This document shows positions 1 through 12,052 of a stretch of 64,000 nt of DNA, piece after piece. This DNA comes from Erodium maritimum (lineage: Eukaryota > Streptophyta > Magnoliopsida > Geraniales > Geraniaceae): assembly GCA_963921825.1 (NCBI GenBank), contig OY997596.1, forward strand, positions 59,222,754 to 59,286,753, read 5' to 3'. The notes beneath the pieces were generated by a model, which was given only the letters and a program-made list of their open reading frames with translations, ran no database searches and was not told the DNA's origin. A program made the translations under genes and the position numbers. Numbering within the stretch: the stretch's first letter is position 1; every line of letters begins with the position of its first letter.

Positions 1-39
1 CGACGACGAACAACAAGCACTCTCGTCTCGCGCAATAAG

Positions 40-112
40 GAGTTGGTGGTCCAGTGGTAGGTTTGCGGGTACTACCACCTCACTGTACGTATGGTGGCAA
101 TGATTCAACCAA
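40..112 (+). repeat. tRNA-related SINE head (tentative)
   Basis: The stretch has an A-box-like TGGTCCAGTGG near 50 and a B-box-like GATTCAACC near 102, the spacing of a tRNA-derived SINE promoter. The element would start near the window edge, and no A-rich tail is obvious. It could equally be a chance match. Confidence 0.3.
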
Positions 113-353
113 ATACCAACACAATATTCTTTTACTATCTCTGACGCCAACACATACGCGTTTTTGAAACCCTATGCTCTCAATCAAGGGAGAACGACAC
201 ACGTTAAATCCTCAATTAATATACCGATTACGGTTAATATAAATACAAACTCTGTGTCTTGTCTGATTTTTCAATTCAGAAAAAAATCCAATTATGTACT
301 GATTAAATGTAGAACTGATTTTTACTCAAAAAGAAAAATGTAAAACGGATCAT

Positions 354-925
354 CACGTGAGCAGTACATTCACGGTTGAGATCACTTTCCCTCTCTCATT
401 CGTGGGGACCACCACAGATGATTAAACACCAAAGTAGACCCCAAACATAGTAAACAAAAAGTACACATCTACGTAACGTGTCTCTCGCGGGGTGCAACGA
501 ACAGCAGCTACACCCACGTGTCACACCATGATAGGTCCAGCAAACCAATAACCAAATCGCCAAGCACATCTCGTTCCACACGTGTCGAAATCGCCTCATC
601 TTCCTTAACATGTTTTTTAGCCAGACAACCGGAACCAAAGCAACGCACCGCACCTCGATTCCGCGCGTGGCTCCACTTTCCTCCGACACGTCACCTTCCA
701 AACAACGAAACAATAACGTGGCGTTACGTGCCGCGAACGATTTTCCCTGACGCGTGTGGCTGAGGAGGATAGAAACACGATTCTCGTATCCCACAAACGC
801 GCCACGTGGTGTCGTTCTTAGTGAAGGAGGCTATTAAATAAAATAAATTTAATAGGGAAATTAATAATTCTTGTCGAGAGGCCACATGCGTGTCAGAAGG
901 GAAAGGTCGTTGGAATATACGTGTC
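354..925 (+). promoter_or_regulatory. ABRE/G-box-rich promoter of the PP2CA gene
   Basis: At least eight ACGT-core elements of the ABRE/G-box type lie in under 600 bp: CACGTG at 354, ACGTAACGTG at 471-480, CCACGTGTCA at 514, ACACGTGTC at 577, GACACGTCA at 685, AACGTGGCG at 715, TACGTGCC at 725, the palindrome CCACGTGG at 802 and TACGTGTC at 918. In plants such clusters bind ABF/AREB bZIP factors. Their position upstream of an ABA co-receptor phosphatase fits the known negative feedback in which ABA induces clade-A PP2Cs. An AT-rich TATA-like stretch lies at 829-850, so the mapped transcription start could fall there or nearer the ATG. Confidence 0.75.
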
Positions 926-1323
926 GTAAAATGATTGGGTCGCGCACATCTGTCGAAAGCAAAAGGACACGCGTAGGTACCAGCGGGTGGCTACGATTAG
1001 ATGGACGGCTGAGATATTATCCCGTATTCGGTAGATCGACGTCACGCCAACTGGACTTGTCGGATCGTCTTCTACCTCGTGCCTGCCCCGAATCGGGGAC
1101 GGGCAGGCTGCCCGACCCGGTGGGGCCAGGTACGATTAGTGGGGCCTACAAGGCGTTTTTAAAGCAGCTCTCGGAGATGAGCCAGAGATCGATTCCTCTG
1201 TTTCTGTTTCCATTTCTCTGAAGCTCTGTTTTGCTCTGTTTTGAATCGTGATCGTTGATTAGATCATAATCGGGTTAAATTTTTAAGCTTTAATCGATTT
1301 TGGAAGAGGAATTGGGATTTGTA

Positions 1324-2751
1324 ATGGCTGGGATTTGCTGTGGCGTTGTGGGTGAGAGTGAGACCGGAGCTCCGGTTGAGTCCAGCTCGAGAACCTCCCG
1401 GCGCCGGAGAATGGAGATCCGGCAGCTGAAGTTTGTGGCGGATATGCCGGCGATGGCGCCGGTTGAGGAGAGCCGGAAGCGGCAGAGGGTTGAGGTTTTA
1501 TCCCGCCGGTGCGAAAACGCCGTTGAGAACTCCGATCAGAAGAAACCGGTAGAGGAAACGAAACCGTCTGCGGCGGAATTGACGGCGGCGGAGGAGGAAG
1601 TGACGGCGTTTGACCGGCCGAAGTTCGGGTTGACCTCCGTCTGCGGCCGGAGGAGGGACATGGAAGACGCGGTTTCGATTCACCCATCGTTTTGCAGTGA
1701 AATCAAAACCCATTTCTTCGGAGTCTTCGACGGCCATGGATGCTCTCATGTAATTACTCGAACACGAACCTTAAAAGAGATGAAATTTAAAACAAAAAAC
1801 AGAAAAAGCTTATATTTTTTTAGTACCCAATTCATGTTTTCGTGCTAATTTTGTGCTAATTCTGATTCTGATTCTTCAGGTGGCGATGAGATGTAGAGAC
1901 AGGCTTCACGAGATCGTGAAGGGAGAGGTGGATTCCGGCGGCGGCGAAGCTGCCGTGGAATGGAAGGACACGTTGGAGCGAAGCTTCGAGAAGATGGATA
2001 AGGAGGTGAAGGAGTTCAGCAGCGACGTGTCCACGACCCCGAGCTGCCGGTGCGAGCTCCGGACGCCGCAGTGCGACGCCGTCGGCTCCACCGCCGTCGT
2101 CGCCATCGTGACGCCGGACAAGATCATCGTCTCCAACTGCGGCGACTCCCGCGCCGTGCTGTCCCGGAACGGCGTCGCGGTCCCACTCTCCTCCGATCAC
2201 AAGGTGGGGAATCTAAATTCAATTTTTAAAATTCGATCTTTTTGTGATTTTCGTACGATTTGGGGTTTTTTTTGCTGATTTTAATTTTCCGTTCATCGGC
2301 GCAGCCTGACCGGCCGGACGAGTTGATGCGGATCGAGAACGCCGGAGGGCGCGTGATATACTGGGACGGAGCGCGTGTGCTCGGTGTTCTGGCGATGTCT
2401 AGAGCCATCGGAGACAATTACCTGAAACCGTACGTGATATCGGAGCCGGAGGTCATGGTCATCGACAGGTCGCCGGAGGACGAGTGCCTGATCTTAGGGA
2501 GCGACGGTTTGTGGGACGTGGTGTCCAACGACACCGCGTGTGGGGTGGCGCGTATGTGCCTGAAGGCCCAGAAGCCGGCGTCGCCGCCTTCTTCGCCGGG
2601 GAGCGGCGGTTTGGTCGCCGGCGGCGACCTGGAGAGCTCCGACAAGACGTGTTCCGATGCGTCGATCCTGCTGACGAAGCTGGCGCTGGCGAGGCATAGT
2701 ACGGACAACGTGAGTGTCGTGGTGGTTGATTTAAGGAGAGACGATGTGTAG
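1324..2751 (+). CDS. PP2CA: Clade-A protein phosphatase 2C, PP2CA/AHG3 type
   Basis: Exons are 1324-1749, 1880-2203 and 2305-2751, with GT-AG introns in phase 0, giving 398 residues. The protein is a Ser/Thr phosphatase that inhibits SnRK2 kinases and is itself inhibited by ABA-bound PYR/PYL receptors. The N-terminus [11 protein letters not shown] is that of Arabidopsis PP2CA/AHG3. Visible motifs are [17 protein letters not shown], the metal site FDGHG (Asp136), [26 protein letters not shown] and [10 protein letters not shown]. The Trp that contacts the ABA receptor gate is present in VIYWDGARV (about residue 270), so this is a canonical co-receptor, unlike AHG1, which lacks it. The start was chosen because it matches the family N-terminus and because the in-frame upstream Met at 1300 is not conserved. 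The upstream region is rich in ABREs. Confidence 0.95.
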
Positions 2752-2890
2752 TTTGGTTGAGGTTGTTCTCCGAGGTTGTCGGAACTGTGATCTCGTGAGT
2801 TCAGTTCTGTCCGTAAGATGTATAGTTTGTTAAGGTTGTTCTCCGAGGTTGTCGGAACTGTGATCTCATGAGTTAGGTTGTGTTCGTAAG
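2743..2890 (+). repeat. Tandem duplication of about 74 bp across the PP2CA stop codon
   Basis: A unit beginning GATGTGTAG at 2743, which contains the last codon and the stop, is followed by a near-copy beginning GATGTATAG at 2817. Both continue into the shared text GTTGTTCTCCGAGGTTGTCG and GAACTGTGATCTC. The second copy therefore lies in the 3' UTR and carries a relic of the coding end. The copies differ at only a few positions. Confidence 0.85.
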
Positions 2891-3212
2891 AACACACAGG
2901 GACTAGGTTTTTTTTTTCTTCATTAAATTATAATTAAGGTTTAGTTTATACTAATTTTCTGCAGAAATATGGAGCTAGAATTCAGATTTCTGAGTACAAA
3001 TTCGATCTGTAATTGTTCATTGGAAATTGTGTAATCATGAGAGTCAATGAAGTCTAGTATATAATCATTTTGTGAATCATCACAATGTTGTAAGTTACTA
3101 TTTAGAGTTGACTCATACTTTTAAATTTTAATTGACAATATTGAATCCTAATTTAACTTGAGGATAACTGTAAAAATAAGTATGGTTTTTCACAACTATA
3201 GAGTAAAAATTG

Positions 3213-3727
3213 AAGAAAAAAAAAATCTCTCTCTCAAACCTAGCCTCCGCCTGCAAGTCTCCCCTCCTCCTTCCTTTGTCTGCCGACGACACCATGGTCA
3301 CTGATCTAGGACGTCGCCGGTAGTGACCGTTATTCTATCTACTTCTCTCCTCTCCCTTCCCTCCCGCTTTGAGTCCGGCCGATCCACAAATCCTTGGCGT
3401 CGAACAAGTCATGGTCCTGGTGAGAACTGCTCGGTCTGAGTTCTCCACCAGTGCTTGCTGTGAACTGGATTTCGGGAGGTTCGTCGACGGCGTTCCTCCT
3501 CTTAGGAGTCCGATCGTGCCGATCTGTCGTCGCTGCTCTCCCCTCCGCCTTCCTTGGACATCCCTCTATTGAGGGAGTGCTGCTCGTGAGTTGCTCTCTG
3601 TAGGAGTCGGGTGCTCGGGTCTGATGGCAGATCTCGGTTCGCCTGTTGTTTTTCCAGTTATAACCGTCTTGGTCGGAAAGCTGGGAAACAACAGATCGTG
3701 GCGACGTTTTTTTCCATTACCAAAAAA
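3213..3727 (+). mobile_element. Short LINE-like retroposon, internally deleted
   Basis: A C/T-rich, GC-rich island in AT-rich surroundings starts with a CTCTCTCTC-type leader and ends ATTACCAAAAAAA. An imperfect flanking repeat AGTAAAAATTG (3202-3212) / AGTATAAAAAATTG (3728-3741) could be the target-site duplication. A short ORF at 3369-3572 has no recognised domain. The layout of pyrimidine-rich 5' end, no reverse transcriptase and A-tail matches other short retroposons in this window. Confidence 0.5.
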
Positions 3728-3741
3728 AGTATAAAAAATTG

Positions 3742-4794
3742 CGTTAAATATAGAAACTCACCTTAACATATTAGTCACAAAACAATAAGCTATCAATGTT
3801 TAAAAATGTTAAATGAATGACATTATGTTTTGGTCACATGTCATTTATATGTCTTATGAATCGGTTATATATCATTTACATAGTTTTATGAAGTCTGTTA
3901 CATGTCTTATAAATTGGTCACATATTATTTACATATCTCGAATATTAACCGATACTTATACCATTCATAATCAATATATAAGATAGATTTTTACATGTAA
4001 CTCATTCTTATAAAATAAATACCGTATGTCTTTATTTTCTTTATGTAATTATTCATCCATTATAATTCTAATCTCATTATATTTACGACCTTAAAGAGAT
4101 TGATCATGTACTAGCTATGCGATTATTCTACGACTTGAATTCTGCTGATGAAATCATTGGCTCGCTAATTAGTAATCTAAAACATATCTATTAATTTATC
4201 AATGCAATCTGACATAAATCTGGATCATCAAGTTATTGACTCTTTAATAAATCGTCGTGCTATTACGAATTCAAACACTAGATCATTTAAGCCGACATAC
4301 TTTAGCGTGTGATAAAATCACTAATTTGACCGAATCTCTACTAAAAGAACTCATTATATTTGTACCCGTAATTATAAAATTAAGTACCCTCTTTGACCCC
4401 TAACACAAGACCTCTATCCGGAGAGAGTATGCTTCAAGCTTCCCATACACTTTTGGTGGGTCGAACCTTGAGATATTTGAAACAAAAGTAAAAAAGACAT
4501 CAACATCTCCGTCGGCATCGCATCCACTGGCGTCAAGTGTCAACTCACAGATGCCATGTTTAGAGAGAGAGCGATGAACTATTGTGTTGAGCTCTCTATC
4601 AATGGCCGATGGTGAAGACAGTGATGGGTGGGGAAGATATTTGGGTTCCACCATCAGATTCGAACCAGTCTTTAGGCTTAAGCATGTATAATGCAAGGGT
4701 TCGGGTTAGGGGCTCGGATGTCAAATCAGTAAAATAGTGCTTCTTAACTCCTTAAATTAAGTGTGTTTAACAGTGGTGAAAACAAATAGGAGCT
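3742..4794. other. AT-rich intergenic region
   Basis: No gene is recognised. Positions 3829-3945 hold a degenerate tandem array of about 32 bp units of the type GGTCACATGTCATTTATATG. A 98-codon open frame on the minus strand (4400-4696) has no recognised domain and may be chance or a gene relic. Confidence 0.5.
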
Positions 4795-5050
4795 CGAGTT
4801 GAAGCTGTGACTGGACCAATCATATTTAGTTTAAATCTGATTTTATGTATTAAAAAAAACGAAGACCACGTATCGTGGTGTGAGTGGCTGACACGCGACC
4901 CGCGAACCAGAATAACGGATAACGGGCCGTGACCACAACCCGCTATTTAGTGGTTCGTGGCCGCAAAAATCGTGCTTCATAACGCGTGACCCGCGACTAC
5001 GAATCGCTAATAGTGGGTAGCGGTTTATGGTTCGCATCATGATTCGTTGT
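4795..5050 (+). repeat. Dispersed repeat, copy 1 (opposite to 26760-26990)
   Basis: This stretch matches the reverse complement of 26760-26990 in blocks: GGACCAATC..TTTAAATCTG, a poly-A run, GACCACGT, a GTGACTGG-like segment, ACAACCCGCTATTTAG and GCGACC. It contains several short inverted words (GCGACCCGCGA, TAGTGGTTCGTGG). It is probably a non-autonomous DNA element; terminal repeats and target duplication were not resolved. Confidence 0.5.
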
Positions 5051-5339
5051 ATTTGCTCTCACACAGAACAGTAGGAGACACGTACGTGATTCAAGACATC
5101 AACATCTCCGTCTAGATTTGTTCTGGATTTGATGCTGACGGCTCCCAATCGTTTTATTACAACGAAACCTTATTTTCTTCATACAAAACCTACGTGTGCT
5201 TGGTTGGTTGCAGGATGAGAAATCATTAGTGTTTACGTTTGTATATATTTTCAAATCACGTGCACATTGTGATGATTGTAAGCATATCAACAATCAAGTA
5301 GATGATACAAAATACTAAGGGATAATCGTAAAAACATCC

Positions 5340-5760
5340 GATGAATCATGCGAGGTGATTAAAAATACCAAGAAATAATCGTAAAAACATTCAATGAATA
5401 ATGCATATTTCGTAAATATGACGGGTACCTTTTTTTTTTCAAATGACATCTACTACTTTTTGTATGTGATCCACTAATCCAAGGTTATTTGTTTAGAAAT
5501 AAATAAATAAACATGTAATAGTGTATATATAAGGGCTTCAAATGGTAACATAAGTATATATGACGGATACAAATTACAAAACACCTATAATATAAAAGAG
5601 AAAGCTGTCATTTTCAAAATAATTGAAGTCCCCTTATTAGCACATGACTGAAATTTGTCACAGATAGACAAAAAATTGTCGAAGATGTCATTTGCAAAAC
5701 AAATAAAACGCAGTTCACCAACAGTATTTGCAAAATCATCCCAAATTTGAACTACTCCCA
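5340..5760. mobile_element. MITE, same family as the one in P5CS intron 2
   Basis: The arms contain CAAATGACATCTACTACTTT at the left and the inverse GAAGATGTCATTTGCAAAAC plus AGTATTTGCAAAATCATCCC at the right, so the segment can fold back. The same arm sequences recur at 51655-51968. It carries no coding capacity. The rest of the gap up to 6408 shows nothing recognisable. Confidence 0.6.
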
Positions 5761-6408
5761 AATTCTAATACTTAAATTCATATAAACTCACTGTCGGAAG
5801 ATATGACAAAAAATATTATGTTCTATGAATATTTTCATAATTTTTTTTTCCATTCTACTTGCCTAATTGAGATGATCAAATTTTGAAAAGAAAAAATAAA
5901 TAGTTTACCAGCAAATTATCTATAATACAGATGATACTTTTTGCCATCCTCCGTCCATTAAACATGATTTGATCTGAATTTTACATACATGATGCTAAAT
6001 GATCGAACTTCGCATACGAGAATGAAGAACAAGAAAGAAATGGTTCCAGCAAAAAGACAACGGCTAATTTTAACAAATTAACAAAAACTGGTGCAACACA
6101 GCCCTTATTGTGTGTATCATTTTAAACACTTCCTCTAATATATACTGAAAATCTTCAATATAAAATCAAGTCTAAGCCTTTGCAACATACGATACAATGA
6201 AGATGAGTTTTTATCGGCAATCTATCAATGAATCAAAGTAAAAAAAGTAAATACCTGCTTGTATTTTACAATAGTTGTGAAGAGCTGCAACTTAAAGACT
6301 CTTCCTTCACGAACCAAATCTCTTCTCATCGGTTCTCTATATGCCATAGCACTTCTCTATGGCATAAGAATATCACAATTTAGGTGTTTAACTGTTAATC
6401 CCAATGTT

Positions 6409-9400
6409 TCAAGCTCTCAAGAGACGCTTTTCACAGGTCAAGATCCTGTAACTTGCATGTGGGCCCTCGGAAGTGTCTCGTACATATGATTGCCAACCCA
6501 TGGCGTTAGCGGTCTCTACAAGTTCATCCATGATGGCAAGAGAGTCACGGATGTATACGTGCCCACCGGGTCTCAGTATTCGGTCCATTTCAAGCATAAT
6601 TGTAGAAATATTGCATCTAGTACAAAGAAATAAAACAAGAAAGAAAGATACACATTATCTATACTGCAATTCAAAATATTACAAGGAAAAAAACATTTTT
6701 TAGTAGTTATGAAGTCTTCCTTACATCTACTAAACCGTTTTCCAAAAGGTTGTTGGTAGTTATCAAGTATTTTTCGAGATTAGGGTCAAGGGAATTTTTG
6801 TTATTTGCTAGCTAAAAAGAGCTACATGTATTTTTTGCAAGTTTAGGTAGCTGGATGTAAAAGATGTGTAATAAGCAATAGTTATCTGCAATTAACCCAT
6901 ACAAAAGCTCTATTCCATTAGAAACACTGGAAAGTGATGCATACCTTTTTTTCTCAACCGAAAAGAGGTTAGCTGCATGTAAAAAGTCGTAGGTTCTTGG
7001 GTATGTATCAAACGCCTCACACCTGATAAACAAGCACTATCAGCCTTTGACTTGCCTAAGTCAATGCAACACCATGTATAATTATAATTATAATTATCAA
7101 AATTTAAAATTCACATGTGAACTAAACAGTTACATCTAGATGACTGACAAGAAAAGGGTTTGAATGGTACCAGTCGTGCATAACTCCTATGAGGCCACGG
7201 TCATATATGACAGGCAGTGTGTTTGGCCCGCTAACAGGAACTACATTCATAACCCAAGAATCTAGTTGTTGATCAATTAAGGCTGCTGCAAATCTACAAA
7301 AAAATGAACATTGTTTAATATGCCATAAAAATAAGAATTCGAGAGAAATATTAAAATATAAGAGGTAAAAATGAGATTAGAACGATACCCTCCAAAGCCA
7401 GCTTTCATGTCCATTACATTTCTTAATCTCATCTGCTTCCAGTGTAAGGCACGTACATAGCTTGCTATTATTTCGATCCAGTATTTTGATTCTGCCTTGA
7501 AGAGCTCTTTTCTAGAAATGTAAGCATCGAGTTGAATGCTCTGGAGCCTATCAGGTGGTGTTTGCAGACGTGCGGGCCACGTGGTAACATTCGATCCATA
7601 TCCATTCTCAGGAAGTCTACTGATACATGCCTTCAGCTCCACATACCTAAAATAATAATAGTAACACTGTTTACATTCTAAAACAAGCTAGTAGCTAACT
7701 ACAAATTCATGTAAAGTTCTGACAAAAGTTGTATGATGTATCACTACATGTAAATTGATCCCGTTAAAAAGATATCATAGGCAATAATGTAAAACGTTTG
7801 GATGTCTGATGTTGATCTATTTATACATATAACACCCTAACATAAATGTGCATTGCAATGGGGAAAGCCTTGCTACAGGGTTTTGAAATTAAATTCTCGG
7901 CGCGTAGGCAGTCTGAATATGTCAGCCTTGGAAAAAAACTGTACCAATAATAAGGATATGTAGTAGAAATGTAATGCAATGGCATTCTTATCAATATATA
8001 CAGAACCTAAAGGATAAATTCTTCAATGTCAAGTGTCATGCTGTAGACATACCAAACGTTGTCGGGATTATCATCTGGATCACACATAGGAGGTTTGGTT
8101 CCTGCCTCGCGGTTCAGATAACAACTATTGTTGAAGGGTTTCTGCCATACAGCAATATAACCCTCTTTCTTGACAAGCTCCCAGCAAAGTCGAGTAGTAA
8201 GGTTTACCATCTCTGGAAATAGCAAAAATAACACAAAATTATGAACAAACTGCTATGTAGTTCTGCTATTAAAAAAAAAGATATAGACGTGTGTTCCATC
8301 ACATACAGTAACCAAATATTAGACTTTTCCACTGATTTCACCTAAAGTTGGTCATGTAACATTTATTTTATGCAACTAATGAGTAATGACTAAAACTTTG
8401 TCAAGGAGAAAATATAAGGTGTTATTCAAAGTGAATAAGTTATGATATAATGCAACAATGAGCACCTGATAGGGTGAGCCTATCCTCTCAAAGTTAACAA
8501 TAGAAAATAATACTAGAACAAACATTGCTCATCTGTAAGAATTATATCATAACTTATTCACTTTGAATAATACCATAATATCAAAGTTGAAAAAGAGTTA
8601 AACTTCAGTGGGAACTTCTTTCAATTTTACCTTCCCATTGTTCCATGAGGGCGTCTTCGTGCTTATAAACAGGTTGTGCTGCCCAAGCGAAGTATCCTCC
8701 AGCTCGAAGCATTCTATTGACCTCAAGCAACAAGATCCCATCTGCATTATAATAACGAAAACGCAACCAGGAAAAACAAAATGATGTCACTTAATATTCA
8801 TAATAAGGCAATTGACATTGCGGGAACAAACTATATTAACATCCAGAAGCTAGAGAACAACTACAAGTAGTTCTTTACAAATATATATAACAAAGAAGAG
8901 CTGAACATGGAAAATATGGCAGGAAATGTGTGACAGTCAAAAGCCAATGGTAATTACCTTCTAGAAAGCATATGACACAGCTTCGACAAACAGATAGTTT
9001 TTGACTTGAAAAGGAAATTATTTTCATTTTTAGATGTGAGGAGGATTCTCTAGCATAGAACAAACATATAAACATACATTTTATTACTACAATGGATGAG
9101 AATCATCCATAACAAATAGCCCCTCCATTCCAACATTAATAACCTTTTTCCCTAATTTGGATGTTCCAAAACAATTGTTCACTTTTCTACTGAGAAAGTG
9201 AATAATGCAGGAATTACCACTAATATCCTTAAATGAGTTAGTTACTACATATGAATGTCTTAGCAAGTGGGAGCACATTAGGACATGATGAGGAAGTGGA
9301 CCACTGACTCCATTAATCCTTAATTTTTGTCAAAAGTCCAAGGAGGCTTATTTTGGATATGAGGAACTGATAATAAAAAGGCTTACCATCACGAGTCCAG

Positions 9401-10859
9401 TTGATTCTGCATCTTGAACAATGTATCAAATCAAAAGCTTGACTTGGGTACAATAAACGATGTGTTGCAAATGCTGCAGCCATTGCAGGTACACCACGCT
9501 CGAGAGCAAATTGGATCTGGTTCTCATGAACATCTTTGGGGGCTATGGACATGGTTGTGACATTTCGCGAGAGTAAATACGCACCAAAACTTGCCACACC
9601 GCATCCAACATCCAAAGCAACTCGAGTGTGTTCACCAAATTTAATGTCGGGGATCATCTAAACATAAACATGACAAAACAATGAGGTTCACAGAGAAAAG
9701 ATACATAACCAATTTGCTTCACTTAAAACCCACTTCAAGACTTAAGACGTTAGCACGTACTAACCTGAGATATCTGATCCAAGTACTCGCCTGCCCCATG
9801 TATAAACTGTGTACCACCTCCAGGAAACTTGAACTTGTCCTTCTCCCTCGAAATCCAGTTCTGCCCCCCTTTATCATCAACTAGACGTGTATGGGGAACA
9901 TTGCTGAACCATACCTACAACACCGTAATATTTATACTCCTAATTCAGACATTTTTTGTAAGAACTAGCTAGAACAATCATGTCGACTCATCAGATTGGG
10001 ATACATGGCAATAATCATTCAATAACTTAACGAGAAACAGGGTCATCGGATCAAAAGTTAGAATTTTCACTGTTAATTATAGGTATAGACACTACATCTA
10101 TTTACTTGCAGCGGAATTACCCAAAAAATCAAGTCAATCATACATAAGATGATAAGAATCATAATCCTCTCTTCTGCAAGCAAAAATATAGCAATGTTGT
10201 GAATATAGCAATACCTCGTCCCTACTTCTGGGCCAAGGGATCGGAGTTTTGTACTCCTTTGGCGGTGGAATCAAGCAATTAAGCTCCTCCCCCTTCTCCG
10301 GGCAATGCCGCTCGAACTTCTCCCCCTTCTCAGTCGAGTTCAGCTTCCGAATCGCCTCCACGTTATCCAAACACGGTATATACTCCCTCATACTCTCCGG
10401 ACAAAGCTCAAACTTCTTCACCTTCACCCTCTCAGAACCGCCGCCCCCAGCCTCCGTCTCCACCGTGCTCCCATTCCCCCAATTCTCCACCACGCTGGGA
10501 TCGAACTCCCCGACCTCGAAATCGTCCACCATCGTCCCGTTCTCGTCCACGATCCCGAACTTCTTCGCAGCCGGAGGCTGCGGCGGCGGCGGCGGGACCA
10601 AAGCCGGGGCTAGGGTTTTATCGGGGACAGATTGGGCCTCGTTCTGGGAAATCATGGCGGTGACATTGAAGGACTTGTTGAGGTTCGGCGACAGCGTCAC
10701 CGTCGAAGCTTGTCCGGCGCTGTTGAAGAATATGAGCTGCCCGTAGCCGTCCGACCAGTGCTTCCCGAGGAAGAAGAAGGCGACGGCGACGCAGAGGAGC
10801 GTCGCGATTTTGATCGCCGCCGTCGATTTGAAGAAATCGAGACCGTTGGACGGCTTCAT
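6409..10859 (-). CDS. PMT11: Golgi S-adenosylmethionine-dependent methyltransferase, PMT11 type
   Basis: Nine exons in transcript order: 10859-10215, 9914-9765, 9657-9387, 8741-8631, 8212-8053, 7646-7389, 7293-7171, 7022-6945 and 6616-6409. All introns are GT-AG, all phases fit, and the product is 667 residues. The family (DUF248/Methyltransf_29) comprises type II Golgi proteins linked to pectin methylation and cell adhesion. Visible features are a single N-terminal membrane anchor (about residues 18-33, [15 protein letters not shown]), a proline-rich stem, [14 protein letters not shown], the SAM-binding loop [44 protein letters not shown], the second half [17 protein letters not shown], and the C-terminus [19 protein letters not shown]. 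The sequence agrees along its whole length with Arabidopsis PMT11 as I remember it; PMT12 is an alternative name. No defect is seen. A MITE lies in intron 4. Confidence 0.95.
8418..8574. mobile_element. Palindromic MITE in PMT11 intron 4
   Basis: Terminal inverted repeats of roughly 47 bp (GGTGTTATTCAAAGTGAATA at the left, TATTCACTTTGAATAATACC at the right) enclose about 60 bp. The ends are followed by ATAA on both sides (8414-8417, 8575-8578), a possible short target duplication. It is non-coding, and the near-perfect arms suggest a recent insertion. Confidence 0.75.
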
Positions 10860-11109
10860 TGATTCGGATCTCGAGCTCAGATCTCAGATCTTCTCAATTT
10901 TTTCCCAAACATTCGACTGTAATGCAGAGCGTGGAGTGAGAGTGAAGGTTTTGTTTATTCCGGAGATTGGAGCTTGCAGATCCTGGATCAGTAGAGCTGG
11001 CAGAGAACACCGACGGTGACGGATATAGAGTCACGCGCGGGTGAGATAGTCTCGTTGAAATCTTCACAGCGTTCGTGCGGGTGAGGGTTAGTTTAGCATC
11101 GACGGCCAC

Positions 11110-12050
11110 GTGACGCTTGACGGCACGTTATATATTGACGGCAATAATTCTGTTTCCTCTAGTGGCATCTCCGGTCATCCGGTGGCATTCGATTCGCTGA
11201 CGGAGACATGTCGACGGAAACGAAACGCCGACGGTTTTTTGGTGGAAAGATGGTGGTTCGCTAGCGCAAACGCGAGTTGGTGAGGATAATGCCAACAGTA
11301 TGCGCTGGCGGTAAGAGTTGTTGGCAGTCAGCGGACAGTGTTGACTGCCTCGATTTTGTCATCGACCGTTGTCAGCCTCTCTGGTGCCGTAATGTGGTTG
11401 CCCCATACGCCTATTTACTATCTCTCTACAATGAATCGACTGAGATAGTGCACCCGGTCATTCTCATCTGTTGGATCAAGACACTAACACCCCCGCTCAG
11501 AGTAGTCGGGGAGAGTGGAATTAGCAGATGCTTATGTCGGCTACAATTGGTGAAAACTCAGCACACCAACCCCCGACCGCTGGATCGGGACTCTAATACC
11601 CTCGAGGTGTGTGTGGGGACACACACCTCACCCTGTCAAGGTCGGTGTAAACCCGATATTCCGGTTCCCTCGTTTTCTGGTGTTTTCTCTAGATGTTTGT
11701 TATCCCTTCAAAACCCCAGATCAATCATCTCATGCAATTTTAGGCCGGATCGGGTAATGATCCATATGAGTTGCAGTTGAGTAGATATCCGTGTAAAGAC
11801 TATCCACCAATAGATTGTTCTTGGATTAATCGGGTCTTTGGTTAGATTTCTACTTCTAACTCATACAGTTGATGTTGCAAGACTTCTCTTACAGCTTTTG
11901 TTTTAAAGCCCACCTTGACTGTAGAATGCTCTTGGCCATTCTTTCCCTTACCTGAACCAAGCCCAAAAGTATCCAAATTAACGTGTGAAATAGATGTCAT
12001 TCATGTGTGAAATATTTTAAATATTACTAATTCGACCATATTAACTCGTT
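11110..12050. other. Intergenic region between PMT11 and a LINE
   Basis: No gene is recognised. A 167-codon open frame at 11277-11780 has no domain signal. An 11-bp perfect hairpin (GAGGTGTGTGT, loop GGGG) lies at 11605-11630. The PMT11 promoter should lie in 10860-11110, where no clear TATA box was found. Confidence 0.4.
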
Positions 12051-12052
12051 AA

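Noticed and set aside
10249-10746. Plus-strand open frames over PMT11 exon 1
   Set aside because: GC-rich antisense shadows of a well-supported coding exon.
11277-11780. 167-codon open frame
   Set aside because: No recognised domain, no start context or promoter, and composition like the surrounding intergenic DNA.
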